Shown: positions 31,715 to 40,523 of the stretch, piece by piece
How positions within the stretch are numbered: position 1 is the first letter of the stretch
Layout of the letters: each line of letters starts with the position of its first letter
From: Labrys sp. WJW
Lineage (GTDB): Bacteria > Pseudomonadota > Alphaproteobacteria > Rhizobiales > Labraceae
Direction: 5' to 3'
DNA length: 64,000 nucleotides
NCBI RefSeq assembly: GCF_001676615.1
Contig: NZ_LYXZ01000014.1
Coordinates: 62,001-126,000, forward strand
Made by a program: the position numbers and the translations under genes
The notes under the pieces: model-generated
The model's database searches: none
What the model was told of the DNA's origin: nothing
The model's input: only the letters and a program-made list of their open reading frames with translations

Positions 31715-31791
31715 TGGTTGCAGAGACCGGATTCGAACCGGTGACCCATTGGGTATGAACCAATCGCGCTAGACCGCTGCGCCACTCTGCT
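31715..31791 (-). tRNA. Phage tRNA-Met (anticodon CAT)
   Basis: Cloverleaf: acceptor AGCAGAG/CTCTGCA, D-arm GCGC-AGCGGTCTA-GCGC, anticodon stem ATTGG/CCAAT with loop TTCATAC (CAT), five-base variable loop GGGTC, T-arm ACCGG-TTCGAAT-CCGGT, discriminator A73 and encoded CCA. The first pair is an A1-A72 mismatch; no GGG/CCC anticodon pairs, so not a standard initiator. CAT could also be read as Ile after lysidine modification. Transcribed leftward into the structured RNA region. Confidence 0.9.
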
Positions 31792-31803
31792 GTCACCGAA
31801 GAT

Positions 31804-31817
31804 GCAAACATATTTGC
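31804..31817 (-). promoter_or_regulatory. TTTGCA-family operator B3 at the tRNA/RNA promoter
   Basis: Minus-strand TTGACA (-35) then TTTTGCAAATATGTTTGC, nearly identical to operator B1. It lies 13 bp upstream of tRNA-Met, so tRNA and structured RNA probably share a repressor-controlled promoter. No clear -10 seen. Confidence 0.7.
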
Positions 31818-31830
31818 AAAATGTCAACAC

Positions 31831-34566
31831 TCAATCCGCGCCAACAAGCGATGAAATGTGGAACATGAAGACTTTCTTGGGCGCGCCGTTGATCCGCATG
31901 GTTTTTCCCTCGTATACGCACGCAGGGTGTTGCTTGAGAACACCAGCCCAGCGCTTCCCAGCCCATGCCGTCTTTTCATATAGACGGTTCAAGCCGTCGT
32001 GATCGGATCCGAAATACACTTCGCCGAAGCCGGGACACTCTGATTCGCCCGGAATCACCTTGATGCCGATTTTGGCGAGGGCCTGTTGCGCGGCCAAGTC
32101 CGAGCTTTCGAGAGAGTGCGGCGCGGCCTGCTGCGAAGCGGCATAGATGAGCGCGGAAATATTGTCCCGGCGTGACGGGTTCACCTCGATGCGCTGGTCA
32201 AGCAGATGGCTGACAGCCTGGTCGTGGTCCGCTTCCGTCTTCTGGCGCTCGGCCGCTGACAATGCCCAGCCATTGGCGTCGAGGATCTCGCGCGCTTCCT
32301 CGGGCGTCAGTTCGGTGTCGTGCAGAAGAGACCACCAGCCGGCAAGCGGCGCGGAAATGGTGTCCGCCATGCGGGCGTTGCCGGACTTGGCGGCGATCGC
32401 CGAACGGAAGGACGCCCAATTGTGCCGTATGGCATTCACCTGCCGAAGCGCACGCGCAAACAGACGGCTCCCAAAGTCGGGCGTCATCAGTTCCGCGAAC
32501 TTGCGCACCACGTATTGGAAATTCGCTTCGCGTTCGGCCTTCTGATCCTCCGTTTCCTCTTCCGGCGCGCCTTCAAGCTTAAACTCAATGATGCGCGATT
32601 GGTCGGCCGCTTGCACGGCGCCTGTGTTGATGGACGAAAAAATGAAGCAGCTCCGAAGATGGAATTCGGTAGCCCGGCCACTGGCGCCGCCCTTGACGAT
32701 TTTCGCACCCTTCTTCGATGACATCTGACGGGCGAGGTCCACGATCAGCTGCAGCCGTTCGCGGGCCTTCTCGTTCTGGCTTTCCGCCTCGTCGAAGATG
32801 ACGGGCAGCGCATCGCGGCCCAGCTGCTGCCGGATCGCGGCCTCGGTCGTAGCGCCCTCATACTGGACAGCGAGGTCGCCCAAGATTTCCTTGGCCTTCT
32901 CCACGATGAATGTCTTGCCCGAGCCGCGCGCGCCGGTAAGCCACGCGTGTGTGCGCCAGGGCAGCACGCCGCAGATGGGCGCGACGAACAGCCAGCCGGC
33001 GAACAGCGGTGCCATGTCGGATGAGCGCCATGGAAGAGTACCGACAGCCTCAATCAGGCGTTCGCCACCAGCCGGGTCGAGGGGCTTGCACCGCTGCAAT
33101 TCGATCTCGGGGCCGCTCTCATAGATATTGCGGCTGTCCTCGATGTGCATGGTCGGCATCGCTTTGCCGTCAACAAGCAAGCGGTTGCCGAGGTGAAGGA
33201 CGACGCGCCCCTTGTCGATAACGAGGCCGCGGCCGACCACTCGGCTGGACTTGTAATAGCCAGCTGCGGTGCATGCGCGAATCATCGTGGCGCGCGCCTC
33301 GCTCCAATTGCACCCCGACTTGGCCGGGAATTCCGATTCCCAATAGCTGATATCGGCAAGGCTGCAGAAATAGGCCTCATTGTGCTGGGGAGGCGTCAAG
33401 GCCGTCACGATGTGGCTCGATGCGGACATATAATAATATGTCGTGCCGCCGGTGCCCGCCCCGTCATAGCCCAAGGGTATCGGGCCAAAGTCGCCGGGCA
33501 TCCTGGCCATGGGCCTGGGCGTATCCGGCTGTTCGTCGGCCGTGCGTTCCGCTCGAGCCTCTGCCAGGCTGACGACATTGTTCCCGGTAACTCGGGCCTC
33601 CACCATGTCGCGCGCAGGTTCGGGTTTGGGCTTGGGAAAGAACGCCTCTTTCACGGCGTCGAGGCCAGCGAGGGCGTGCAGATCATTGAAATCGGTGGGC
33701 GCCTTCCCGTCTGGCAGCAGTTCACCTGAAAATCGCGGGACAACCAACGTAGCGTTTATGGCACGCGCCGCGTCCGTTGCCTTCGTCACGCCGGGGTTGC
33801 CGGTGGTGAGGTGGTCGTTATCTGCGGCGAAGATGATTTTATGGTCCGGATACTTCTTCCGTATCGCCACCGCAACGGCAGCGAGGTTGCCGGCGTCAAA
33901 GGCAATGACGGTGCAGAAGCCCGTGGCCATGTGCACGGTGGCGGCCGTCGCGTAACCCTCGGCAATGACAATGGTGTCTGTCAGCTTGCCAACGGACCAA
34001 TAGTTGCCGCCCTTTTTCCCGCCGACGAGGAAGCGCTTTCGGCCATCGGCCGCGATAGTTTGGACAGACCAAAGCTTGCCGTCCGACGACTTCAACGGGA
34101 TCAGTAGCTTCCCGTCCTTCGTCATTTTCATGGCGTTGAACGGCTTCACCAGCTTGCGGACAAGATACGGGTGGTCGGCAGCGGCCGGGATGGCAGCCGC
34201 CATCATCTTGGCCGCTTTGTCCGCCGCCTCGGCATGGATTTTCGCCAGTTCGGCAGCCTGATTTTTCTTGTCTTCCTCGATCCGCTTTTTCAGCGCCGCG
34301 CGCTCTTCCGGTGTCATGGACTGGCCGCGCTTGGCCGTCCACGTCTCTTTCACGCCTTCCAAATAGTCGCCGAACGCGCCCGATGCCGGCTCGTTCAGGT
34401 GGAGAATGTACCAAAGGTGTTTCTTGTTCTTCGCCCGTCCGTTGTGGTCGACGCGGTGCAATTTGCCGTCCGCGATAAGCGGGCCGTCAAACGTGCAGCC
34501 AGCATTGGCCATGGCATCGCGGAAGGCGTCTTCTAGATCGGCTTCGGTATGCGCTTGCGTCGTCAC
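31831..34566 (-). CDS. Phage Toprim primase fused to a C-terminal helicase domain
   Basis: About 911 aa from GTG at 34566 (GTGA overlap). The N-terminal part has a zinc-free primase-like region, then Toprim motifs TIVIAEGYATA (~205) and FAADNDH (~255) that form the catalytic acidic site for primer synthesis. A linker with APTDFNDLHAL follows. The C-terminal ~380 residues carry Walker A GARGSGKTF (~548), Walker B VIFDEAESQ (~590) and SF3/DUF927-like helicase features. Phages combine primase and helicase this way to unwind DNA and prime synthesis. It is the last and largest gene of the leftward operon. Confidence 0.85.
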   Translation of the reverse strand: MTTQAHTEADLEDAFRDAMANAGCTFDGPLIADGKLHRVDHNGRAKNKKHLWYILHLNEPASGAFGDYLEGVKETWTAKRGQSMTPEERAALKKRIEEDKKNQAAELAKIHAEAADKAAKMMAAAIPAAADHPYLVRKLVKPFNAMKMTKDGKLLIPLKSSDGKLWSVQTIAADGRKRFLVGGKKGGNYWSVGKLTDTIVIAEGYATAATVHMATGFCTVIAFDAGNLAAVAVAIRKKYPDHKIIFAADNDHLTTGNPGVTKATDAARAINATLVVPRFSGELLPDGKAPTDFNDLHALAGLDAVKEAFFPKPKPEPARDMVEARVTGNNVVSLAEARAERTADEQPDTPRPMARMPGDFGPIPLGYDGAGTGGTTYYYMSASSHIVTALTPPQHNEAYFCSLADISYWESEFPAKSGCNWSEARATMIRACTAAGYYKSSRVVGRGLVIDKGRVVLHLGNRLLVDGKAMPTMHIEDSRNIYESGPEIELQRCKPLDPAGGERLIEAVGTLPWRSSDMAPLFAGWLFVAPICGVLPWRTHAWLTGARGSGKTFIVEKAKEILGDLAVQYEGATTEAAIRQQLGRDALPVIFDEAESQNEKARERLQLIVDLARQMSSKKGAKIVKGGASGRATEFHLRSCFIFSSINTGAVQAADQSRIIEFKLEGAPEEETEDQKAEREANFQYVVRKFAELMTPDFGSRLFARALRQVNAIRHNWASFRSAIAAKSGNARMADTISAPLAGWWSLLHDTELTPEEAREILDANGWALSAAERQKTEADHDQAVSHLLDQRIEVNPSRRDNISALIYAASQQAAPHSLESSDLAAQQALAKIGIKVIPGESECPGFGEVYFGSDHDGLNRLYEKTAWAGKRWAGVLKQHPACVYEGKTMRINGAPKKVFMFHISSLVGAD

Positions 34567-35489
34567 AATCCGCACCCCGCCTCAGCTGCACACGGCAAGG
34601 CCAACAGATTACCTTGGCCCCTGGCCTCAGCTGATGAAAAGTCGATGTCGGCGAGCGGTCGCAGTGAGCGGTGCACAAATTCCTGATGTTTCATGCCGGG
34701 CGTATTGCGGATCAGGGCGTCAATCTCACAGGCAGCCGCAAATGCTTCGGGGTCGTTCTCCTTCAACCACCGCCATTCCGCATTTTCCCTGAAAGGACAG
34801 TAGACGCACGCCGACTTTGGCGGCACGGGATACCCGTTTCGTTTCAACCATTCGATGCAATCGCCGCGCGACATTCTGAGTTCGAGCAATGGGAAGCGAT
34901 TGACTGCCCATGCATCGAAGGATGCGCCGGCTCGTATGACCTCATCGGTAGAAATCCCGATCCAAATTTCGCACGAACGGGCCGGAATTCGTTGGCGAGG
35001 CTGGAATCCCATCAGTGCCCGGTGGGCCTTCGTCAGCGGCTCGACCTTGAATTCGCGGGTGCACTGGCGTCTGCCCATGCCGCCATTGGCGGTAAAGAAG
35101 GGGGCAACCGTGAACCGATGGCCTGATGACTGCTGCCGGTGACGGATATCATCGGAAAGCTTGCGTCCTGCGCTGACGCGCTTCACCTCCATCTGCCCAT
35201 TGGTCATGCGTGTGATCTCGCCTTCCAGCCAGTCGAGGTGACGCATCACGGACGCCGGCTCGTCGCCGGTGTCGGCAAACAGTATGACGTCAGGCCGGGG
35301 CCGAAGGTCGCCGCGCGCCGCCATAAGGGCAAGCGTGGTTGACTGGACACCGGCCCCGAGGGAAAGGGCGCGGAGTTTGACGCCTTCGACAGGCCCCCAA
35401 CTCCACCCGCCCTTGCGCGTTTTGGTCCGTTGCCGCCGCCCGCCAACGCTTTTCGGCTCTTCGGTGGGACTCAGAACAAGTTCCGTCAC
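34563..35489 (-). CDS. PAPS-reductase-family/ATP pyrophosphatase-like protein
   Basis: 308 aa using GTG at 35489. The PP-loop-like motif SLGAGVQSTTLALMAARGD is near the N-terminus, followed by DVILFADTGDEPASVMRHLDW, REFKVEPLTKAHRALMG and a C-terminal CVYCPFRENAEWRWLKEND Cys motif. This phage family resembles PAPS reductases, DndC sulfur transferases and queuosine-like enzymes; the substrate here is unknown. It is coupled by 4-bp overlaps to helicase-primase and VRR-NUC. May belong to DNA modification or nucleotide metabolism. Confidence 0.7.
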   Translation of the reverse strand: MTELVLSPTEEPKSVGGRRQRTKTRKGGWSWGPVEGVKLRALSLGAGVQSTTLALMAARGDLRPRPDVILFADTGDEPASVMRHLDWLEGEITRMTNGQMEVKRVSAGRKLSDDIRHRQQSSGHRFTVAPFFTANGGMGRRQCTREFKVEPLTKAHRALMGFQPRQRIPARSCEIWIGISTDEVIRAGASFDAWAVNRFPLLELRMSRGDCIEWLKRNGYPVPPKSACVYCPFRENAEWRWLKENDPEAFAAACEIDALIRNTPGMKHQEFVHRSLRPLADIDFSSAEARGQGNLLALPCAAEAGCGL

Positions 35490-35887
35490 GGGCGCCCCCG
35501 CCGCAATGCTTCGGCCGCCTCGTCTTCGGAACGGACAGGAAAGGAAATTCCACCCGCATCATTCACGGCACGGATAAAATTGCGCTGCAGCTTGGTCGGC
35601 GGTTTGCCGTCGGGAGTTTTCACCTCGGGCGCCATGAAGATGGCGACGCGCTTCCCCACCATGTCGGGTGTAACCACGACACTGTGCCAGCCGATGATAT
35701 CGGCAGAGCCTTCGCAGAGGCCGAACCGGATTGGGCGTGGATGGCGCAGTAGAAGCGTGTCGCGCGTGTAGTCTCTATGGACGACGTCGCCAACCCAGCC
35801 CATGCCGACGTTGTTCCGAAACGCCACTGTGCCGGCGATGTCCGACAGCCGCATGATGATGCGGCGCATAAGGTTGCCTTCCGACAT
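35486..35887 (-). CDS. VRR-NUC domain nuclease
   Basis: About 133 aa from MSEGNLMRRIIMRLSDIAG at 35887. The core is GWVGDVVHRDYTRDTLLLRHPRPIRFGLCEGSADIIGW followed by APEVKTPDGKPPTKLQRNFIRAVNDAGGISFPV. E-x-K and the GSADIIG segment match VRR-NUC proteins, phage relatives of Holliday-junction or restriction-type nucleases. Coupled by 4-bp overlap downstream; TGATG upstream. Confidence 0.8.
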   Translation of the reverse strand: MSEGNLMRRIIMRLSDIAGTVAFRNNVGMGWVGDVVHRDYTRDTLLLRHPRPIRFGLCEGSADIIGWHSVVVTPDMVGKRVAIFMAPEVKTPDGKPPTKLQRNFIRAVNDAGGISFPVRSEDEAAEALRRGRP

Positions 35888-36228
35888 CACAGGCGCACCA
35901 GTGTCATGAGGATGCCTGTCACTGCGCAGCCGCAGATATAAGCGACTACCCACCGGCTGGGGGTGACGTAGCCAAGCAGTACTCGCGCCCGGTAGAACCG
36001 GGGCAGGGGAGGAACGAGATTTTCCGGCTTGACCGAGTCAACTACCACGTCGGCGTAGCGATACAGGGCCTCGGCAGTGGCGCGCGCGCCCACGACGCGG
36101 TGCATTTCGTCGATCGCCGCCGCCATCGCGCCCCGGCATACTGCGGCGCGGAACTCGGGGGACTGGTTACGGGTGCCGGCAAGCCAATTGCGAACAATGC
36201 CGCGAGCCGTGGAAATTGTGTCGGTCAT
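35887..36228 (-). CDS. Phage hypothetical protein with C-terminal membrane segment
   Basis: About 113 aa from MTDTISTARGIVRNWLAGTR at 36228, ATGA overlap with the upstream stop. Helical with AVCRGAMAAAIDEMHRVVGARATAEALYRY, ending VVAYICGCAVTGILMTLVRL, a likely transmembrane helix. Similar small proteins lie among early genes of many phages; function unknown. Confidence 0.5.
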   Translation of the reverse strand: MTDTISTARGIVRNWLAGTRNQSPEFRAAVCRGAMAAAIDEMHRVVGARATAEALYRYADVVVDSVKPENLVPPLPRFYRARVLLGYVTPSRWVVAYICGCAVTGILMTLVRL

Positions 36229-36974
36229 GCCAGCAGTTCCCCCTGCTTCCACTCTTCAATAAACATGTCCTCTGCGATGGCCTTTTCGATGCGGCGGCAT
36301 GCGAGGTCGAAATAACGGGGATCCTTCTCGATCCCGATGAAGCGACGGCCATTTTTGGCCGCTGCGATGCCTGTGGTGCCGCTGCCCATGAACGGGTCCA
36401 GGAGCGTTTGGCCCATGCTGGTGAAATCGAAGATGAGATCGGTCATCAGCTTGACGGGCTTCTCTGTCGGGTGCGTCCCGTCTCGCCCGCGGCTGTTCGT
36501 GTTGCAGGTCCACACGCCCCGCTTGCCGCCCGCGAACCACTTAGCGTGCCCGCGTCCCGCCCAAGCCGCGATCATCATTTCTGCGCCCTGGGCTGGGCCT
36601 TGGCCGTTGAACTGCGGGGCGGCGTCCGGCTTCACCCACACGCAGGCGCGCTTGTATTTCGCGCCATGGGTCTCGATGGCATCCCGCCAGGCTGCAACGC
36701 CCTCGGGTGTGCAGAACACCAGCAGCCAGCCGTTCGACAGGCGGACCATTTCCTTCGTCGCAGCATCGCGAATTCCCGTGATGCTGGCGAAATCGATCTC
36801 TTTGAGGTTGGGGCCTTTGTCTTTGCGAAGCGCCTTTGCATGCGCTTTCGCATCGTGCACGTCGTCCTCGTATGGCGGGTCGCTGAAAACGTGATCCACC
36901 GGGTCGAGCGTGGGCATGATGTCGAGGCAAGAACCCTCGTACAGGGTGCAGGGGCCAATAATGGTAGGCGTCAC
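36225..36974 (-). CDS. Beta-class DNA methyltransferase
   Basis: 249 aa from GTG at 36974, overlapping the helicase stop as GTGA. Catalytic motif DPPYEDD (~32-38) precedes the SAM-binding FxGxG motif LDPFMGSGTTGIAA (~192-204), the IV...I order of beta-class N6-adenine/N4-cytosine methyltransferases such as CcrM. TRD region between carries KYKRACVWVKPDAAPQFNG. No cognate restriction enzyme is seen, so it probably protects phage DNA or regulates. Target unknown. Confidence 0.85.
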   Translation of the reverse strand: MTPTIIGPCTLYEGSCLDIMPTLDPVDHVFSDPPYEDDVHDAKAHAKALRKDKGPNLKEIDFASITGIRDAATKEMVRLSNGWLLVFCTPEGVAAWRDAIETHGAKYKRACVWVKPDAAPQFNGQGPAQGAEMMIAAWAGRGHAKWFAGGKRGVWTCNTNSRGRDGTHPTEKPVKLMTDLIFDFTSMGQTLLDPFMGSGTTGIAAAKNGRRFIGIEKDPRYFDLACRRIEKAIAEDMFIEEWKQGELLA

Positions 36975-38410
36975 CGGAACAGCCCCCCGTAATCGCGGTT
37001 GGCCTTTGCGTTCCGGCTCTGCATGACCTTCTTGGCCCAAAAGCCGGGGTTCTTGTATCCGCGCAGCTTGCCCAGCTGGATCAGTTCGGCCTCCGTCGTG
37101 GCCTTCCAAACCTCGACGCGTTCGGCCTTCTGCTGCTGTGCCTTGCGCACCTCCGTAAGTTCGCCTTCGGCCTCGAGAAGTGTCCGGCCCTCGACCGGAT
37201 ACTCGTATCCGCAGCGGCTGCAGACGGGTGCAGGCCGGTGAGCGTGGTAGCAATGCGGACAGCGCCGCATTTCGACCTGCGCCTCTTCCTCGTCGTTGAA
37301 CTCGTCGGACTTCCGCTTGCGCTTTTTCCGGCCCTCAAGCGTCCATTCCCGATCATCGTCGGGATAGCCGTGGCCACGTCCGCCAAGGTGGGTTGGAACG
37401 CTGTTGCCGGCGTGGTCGAGAATGATGGCCTCGGTCTTGCCTTCCGCAATGCGAAGGGCACGGCCGACCTGCTGCAGGTAAAGGGCCGTCGACCGTGTCG
37501 GCCGCGCCAGGGTGGCAACCTCGATGGCGGGCAAGTCGAAGCCTTCCGAAACGAGGTCCACCGACGACAGCACCTGAATGCGGCCCGCTGTAAAGTCGTC
37601 AATGAGGTCGTCGCGAACCTTGGAATCGGTGTCGCCGTCGATATGGGCGGCGCGGTAGCCGGCGGCATTGAAACGGTCGACGACCGCAAGCGAATGCTTC
37701 ACGCTGACGCAAAACACCATGTTGCGCTTGCCGGGCGCGATGCGGTGATAGTGCTCCACCATGTCGCCGATGAGCTTCGGCTTTTGCATGGCTGCCGACA
37801 GGTCATCCCTGTTGAAGTCGTTGCCACCCGCACGAACGCCGTCGAGGTCGGGCATCGCAGGCTGAAAAAGGCGATAGGGCGAGAGGTATCCGTTCTCTAT
37901 CAGCCACGACACCTTTGGCCCCGGCACAAGCGTTTGGAACCACTGCGCAAGGCCATTGCCGTCCATACGCTCGGGTGTGGCGCTGAGGCCGACGTGCTTG
38001 GCAGACGCGTACTGCTCCATGACGCGTGCCCATGACGCTGCAGCGACGTGGTGCGCCTCATCCCAAAGCACCAAATCAAAGTGCTTGAAGAAGTCCAACC
38101 GGTTGGCCAGCGTCTGGATACCGCAGATCTGAATAGGCGCTCGCCTGTCACCGGTAATGCCGGCGCTGACGATGCCGAACGGAAGTCCGGCCCGGGTGAA
38201 GGTTTTCGCCGTCTGTTTGATGAGTTCGCGACGGTGGCAGATAAAGCCGACGCGAAGCCCCTTGCTTAAGGCGCTGCCGGACATGAACGAGGCCAGCACG
38301 GTTTTGCCCGAGCCGGTAGGGGATTGAAGCAGGACGCGGTCGAACGAACGCAGGGCGACCCGCGTGTCCTGAATCATTTTGCCCTGGTAATCACGAAGGG
38401 AGACGCTCAC
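36971..38410 (-). CDS. SF2 (DEAD/DEAH) helicase with C-terminal zinc ribbon
   Basis: 479 aa using GTG at 38410 (GTGA overlap). Motif I SPTGSGKT (30-37), DEAHH (~120), SATPER, HIDGDTDS and QVGRALR (motif VI region) identify an ATP-dependent SF2 helicase. A C-terminal CPHCYHAHRPAPVCSRCGY zinc ribbon resembles that of phage DEAD helicases. A role in DNA replication or repair is typical. Located between the methyltransferases. Confidence 0.85.
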   Translation of the reverse strand: MSVSLRDYQGKMIQDTRVALRSFDRVLLQSPTGSGKTVLASFMSGSALSKGLRVGFICHRRELIKQTAKTFTRAGLPFGIVSAGITGDRRAPIQICGIQTLANRLDFFKHFDLVLWDEAHHVAAASWARVMEQYASAKHVGLSATPERMDGNGLAQWFQTLVPGPKVSWLIENGYLSPYRLFQPAMPDLDGVRAGGNDFNRDDLSAAMQKPKLIGDMVEHYHRIAPGKRNMVFCVSVKHSLAVVDRFNAAGYRAAHIDGDTDSKVRDDLIDDFTAGRIQVLSSVDLVSEGFDLPAIEVATLARPTRSTALYLQQVGRALRIAEGKTEAIILDHAGNSVPTHLGGRGHGYPDDDREWTLEGRKKRKRKSDEFNDEEEAQVEMRRCPHCYHAHRPAPVCSRCGYEYPVEGRTLLEAEGELTEVRKAQQQKAERVEVWKATTEAELIQLGKLRGYKNPGFWAKKVMQSRNAKANRDYGGLFR

Positions 38411-40176
38411 GAGTTCGCCCCCTCGATGATGGAGCGAACCATGTCTATGCGACGGCCAATCCACTGCATGACGTTGGTCGACATGGACAGGCCGAGCGCC
38501 TGGTAGCGCGGCCCATCGGCCGCCATTTTCTTCCCGACCGGAATAAGGGTGTAGCCATCGGGGAAACCCTGCAGGCGTTCACATTCCACGGGCATGAGGC
38601 GGCGCACGCGCCAGTGCGTCAGGACGCCAGCGGTGTAGCCGTCGCCGTCGAGGGCGCCGGAAATCTCAAGGTCGGACGTAGGATCCTGCCGGGCGTTGAA
38701 CGCTATGGCAGGCGGTGCGCCGGAATTGGCGTGGCTGGTGACATGCCCACCGGCCCGCAAGGTCGGGGAGACTTCCTCCGTCGCATCCGCACCATGGTCT
38801 TTCGAACTGAACGCGATGGCGCCCACACCGATGCCGTCGCGTCCGCCGTTCGGCGTCACGATGGTGTTGGCGGTCCCGTCCTGTCGAAACTCCAATTGCC
38901 GAACGTCGCCACGCCCGCGAACCGCCAACGTGATGGGCTCGGCAACAAGCAAGCCCTCGCGGCTTTCATGGTCGCCGTACTGGTTGCCGGTGAGGGCAGG
39001 GGCGACGGGGGCCGCGCCGACTTCCACCGGAATCAGGTGGGAATGCCCGTGCCGCAGATCCTGCCCGCTTGCCCCTTGCAGCTTGCCATAGCTGGCATCA
39101 AGCGTGCTGACGACTTCCTGTATCCGCACCGGAACGATAGGCGTGCCACGTCCCGTGCCGTCTTCGCTGGCGTCGAATCCTTCGCCGCGAAGCGAATGGG
39201 CAACGAAGGTTTCGCTCTCAAAATCGAGGTGTCCATGCGGCCCGCCGTGCGCCAGGACAGACGTTGCTACCTCAATCGGGCCACGGGTATTGTTCCCGCC
39301 GAACGCCAGGACAAGCCCACCGTCAAGGTCAACGTCGGTGCCGAGGCCACCGCCTGCGTTCACGCGAGCGCTGAGAGTCGGTGCAACGGGTTGCACTGCG
39401 ACGACAGGGTCTTGCCCCCGGCCTTCTCCGGCTCTGGCTACGCCGCAGCCGCTTCCGACAATGCTTGGTGCAACGTCGGCGGCAACGCCTTGCCCCGGTT
39501 GGCGGCGCGGCGCAGAATTCCCATGCACGCTTTCGCGCTCAAAAAGTACCGCTGCGGCACGTCGCCAGTCACCAATATATCCGACAACGAACACACGGCG
39601 TCGACGCTGTGGGATGGCGCGCGGAAACCCGTCCACTCGGACGAATTGAGTGTCAAGCACGCGCCATGCAAGTCCGTATGCGCCCTGGTAGCCTTCGACA
39701 ACGCCCGAAGATCGCCATCCTCCTGCGGGGACGGTGACGCGCTTTCCGGAGAGGAGTCCCAGAAGGCTTGCAAAGTCGCGTCCTCCTTTGCTTGAAAGGA
39801 CGCCGAAGACGTTTTCCCAGACCAGCCATGTGGGCCGATATCGGCGAGCAATTGCGCCATAGACGAGCATGAGGTTGCCACGTTCGCCGTCCAATCCCGC
39901 TCTGAGGCCGGCGAGGCTGAAATCTTGGCAGGGGGTTCCGCCGACGAGAAGATCGATAGCTGCATCAGGCCATTCCCGGTATTTCGTCATGTCCCCGAGG
40001 TTGGGAACGTCGGGGTAGTGGTGGGCGAGCACGCGGGAAGCGAAGTCAGGGCCGCGACGGTAATTGTGCTCGGGGTCGAATTGGGCGAATGCCCACGGCT
40101 GCCAGCCAAGCGGACGCCATGCGACGCTCGCGGCCTCGATGCCACTGCACACGCTGAGATAGGTGAAAGGCCTCAT
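38407..40176 (-). CDS. C5 cytosine DNA methyltransferase with repeated insert
   Basis: 589 aa from MRPFTYLSVCSGIEAASVAW at 40176 (ATGA overlap). Motif I VCSGIEA, motif IV GGTPCQDFS with nucleophile Cys83, motif VI ENV (121-123) and motif VIII QRRRR (190-194) are all intact; the C-terminal SAM-binding motifs return near the end (LMPVECERLQGFPDGYT). Between ~220 and ~530 lies a long insert with repeated motifs (VAPSIVGSG, VAPTLSARV, VVSTLDASYG, VAPALTGN, VSPTLRAGG), typical of phage Dcm-type enzymes but of unknown purpose. Protects phage DNA from restriction. Confidence 0.85.
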   Translation of the reverse strand: MRPFTYLSVCSGIEAASVAWRPLGWQPWAFAQFDPEHNYRRGPDFASRVLAHHYPDVPNLGDMTKYREWPDAAIDLLVGGTPCQDFSLAGLRAGLDGERGNLMLVYGAIARRYRPTWLVWENVFGVLSSKGGRDFASLLGLLSGKRVTVPAGGWRSSGVVEGYQGAYGLAWRVLDTQFVRVDGFPRAIPQRRRRVFVVGYIGDWRRAAAVLFERESVHGNSAPRRQPGQGVAADVAPSIVGSGCGVARAGEGRGQDPVVAVQPVAPTLSARVNAGGGLGTDVDLDGGLVLAFGGNNTRGPIEVATSVLAHGGPHGHLDFESETFVAHSLRGEGFDASEDGTGRGTPIVPVRIQEVVSTLDASYGKLQGASGQDLRHGHSHLIPVEVGAAPVAPALTGNQYGDHESREGLLVAEPITLAVRGRGDVRQLEFRQDGTANTIVTPNGGRDGIGVGAIAFSSKDHGADATEEVSPTLRAGGHVTSHANSGAPPAIAFNARQDPTSDLEISGALDGDGYTAGVLTHWRVRRLMPVECERLQGFPDGYTLIPVGKKMAADGPRYQALGLSMSTNVMQWIGRRIDMVRSIIEGANS

Positions 40177-40523
40177 TGCACGGCCTCGCACACATTCACA
40201 CGCCCGGCGCGGCGCTGTGTGCTGCGCAGTTCAAGGAACGCTTCGGCGTCCATGCCGCCGCGCTCGTTGTTGCAGCGCCAGCAGGACAGGACGAGGTTCG
40301 ACAGGACGTCGGCGCCGCCTTTGACCTTCGGGATAACGTGATCTTCTGTGGCGGCGTGCTTGGGGTGACGCTGCCCAGCCTTGACCTTGACGATGGAAAC
40401 CCGGCGTTCACACCAGAAGCAAACGCCATGGTCACGTTCCATCAGGGCGCTGAGGCGCTGCCGTCGCTGGAACCGATCTAGGAAGCCTTGTGCAGCCCAA
40501 GCCGCAGGGGAACGAGGCGTCAT
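40173..40523 (-). CDS. HNH endonuclease
   Basis: 116 aa. C35xxC38 (CFWCERR), the catalytic DH in ATEDHVIPKVKGG (61-62), NLVLSCWRCNNERGG with C81xxC84 and N85/N86 make a complete zinc-bound HNH motif. HNH enzymes next to terminase often help packaging; here it sits in the early operon between the methyltransferase and the CtrA-like gene, so a recombination or homing role is equally possible. Coupled by ATGA overlaps. Confidence 0.85.
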   Translation of the reverse strand: MTPRSPAAWAAQGFLDRFQRRQRLSALMERDHGVCFWCERRVSIVKVKAGQRHPKHAATEDHVIPKVKGGADVLSNLVLSCWRCNNERGGMDAEAFLELRSTQRRAGRVNVCEAVQ

